A DNA stretch of 57,996 nucleotides from NCBI GenBank assembly GCA_003576845.1, contig QEVJ01000015.1:1-57996 (forward strand). The letters run 5' to 3'. The notes beneath the pieces are model-generated. The model was given only the letters and a program-made list of their open reading frames with translations. It made no database searches and was not told the DNA's origin. The translations under genes were made by a program, and so were the position numbers. This DNA is from Planctomycetota bacterium (GTDB lineage: Bacteria; Planctomycetota; Planctomycetia; Pirellulales; PLA5). Below, piece after piece: positions 57,668 through 57,996 of the stretch (positions are counted from its first letter, which is position 1; each line of letters starts with the position of its first letter).

Positions 57668-57996
57668 TGATCCCGTGCGGGAGACACAAACTAGCGTTTT
57701 CGCCGCAAATCCTTATGCCGTAACGTGCGACAAGAGCGATTCGACAACCTTGATACCCGCTCGAAAGCGGTAGAAACCGGTCGATACGGTTGTCGGACAA
57801 CCGCAGTTTCAACCGAACGGAGCAACGTGCCCGATAGCTCCACCTATAACTGGTAGTCGCGACAACCGCAAGTAGCTTGTATTCAATATCGGTGGCGTTG
57901 TCCTGGTTCAGCGTGAATTGGAATTCGTGGTCGGTTGGGCTAGCGGGTTAGGGTGAATTGGTCGATCGGAATCCAGCGAGAATGGAACGGTTGGGT
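57668..57996. other. Sequence beyond the tRNA fragment, probable start of another element
   Basis: About 330 bases with no convincing gene. A frame crossing the tRNA fragment reads VGLEPTTRGL, the usual artefact of translating a tRNA. By tRNA-integration logic this side belongs to an element that would end at an intact tRNA-Asn outside the window. Confidence 0.45.

Noticed and set aside
57528-57773. 81-residue + strand ORF reading VGLEPTTRGL
   Set aside because: This string is the usual translation of a tRNA on the wrong strand; it covers the tRNA-Asn fragment.

Overview
The window looks like a planctomycete chromosome (Pirellulales-like) carrying a large prophage or phage-derived island. 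Three signs point to the host: a giant secreted protein with the planctomycete N-terminal export motif (a LEDRRLL-type string, here EPLEGRLLL) plus GEVED, FG-GAP and dockerin domains; GC-rich DNA throughout; and phage proteins with a planctomycete flavour, such as a histone-H1-like winged-helix protein. No rRNA and no complete tRNA gene is visible.

Layout. 1-513: end of an IS5-type transposase, then non-coding DNA with a hairpin-bearing repeat (R1). 514-7083 (-): about 2190-residue secreted repeat protein. 7249-12877 (-): tail-tip cassette A (kinase-fold protein, tail proteins, a propeller/DNRLRE fibre, and a tape-measure gene cut off at position 12877). 12880-18830: non-phage stretch with repeat R2, a DDE transposase, an unknown protein, membrane proteins and a convergent pair of membrane/zinc-ribbon proteins. 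18890-37416 (-): late region of a siphovirus-type prophage. Read leftwards it runs small and large terminase, zinc ribbon, small joining protein, lambda-type portal, protease/capsid fusion, decoration, connector and terminator proteins, tail tube, two overlapping chaperone frames, tape measure, then tail-tip cassette B, which is homologous to cassette A but has a different receptor-binding protein (LamG plus sialidase-like propeller). 37571-38139 (+): histone-like winged-helix gene and a partner. 38248-45678 (-): DNA methylase, membrane peptide, PrimPol/helicase-type replication protein, SF2 helicase, DUF669, Sak4-like ATPase. 45753-49333 (-): sigma-like regulator, two unknown genes and a LexA-type repressor.

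49573-57137 is an accessory module: small ORF, DUF2924, large serine recombinase and ParB/KorB-like protein (all +), then a DUF5131/TcmP gene pair (+), then a restriction endonuclease and m5C methyltransferase (-). This looks like mobile-element cargo for defence. The right end holds a bidirectional terminator and a 3' tRNA-Asn fragment, which reads as an attachment-site scar of another element lying to the right.

Working together: one late transcript would make head and tail; a leftward early transcript would make replication and recombination proteins; and LexA, the sigma-like protein and a shared 16-bp site (45714-45729 and, inverted, 49499-49514) probably control the switch. The most notable points are the duplicated tail-tip cassette with alternative fibres, the very small kinase-fold proteins translationally coupled to the tail genes, the shared regulatory site, and the unknown gene pair downstream of LexA. 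All functions are read from sequence motifs by eye; no database search was run.
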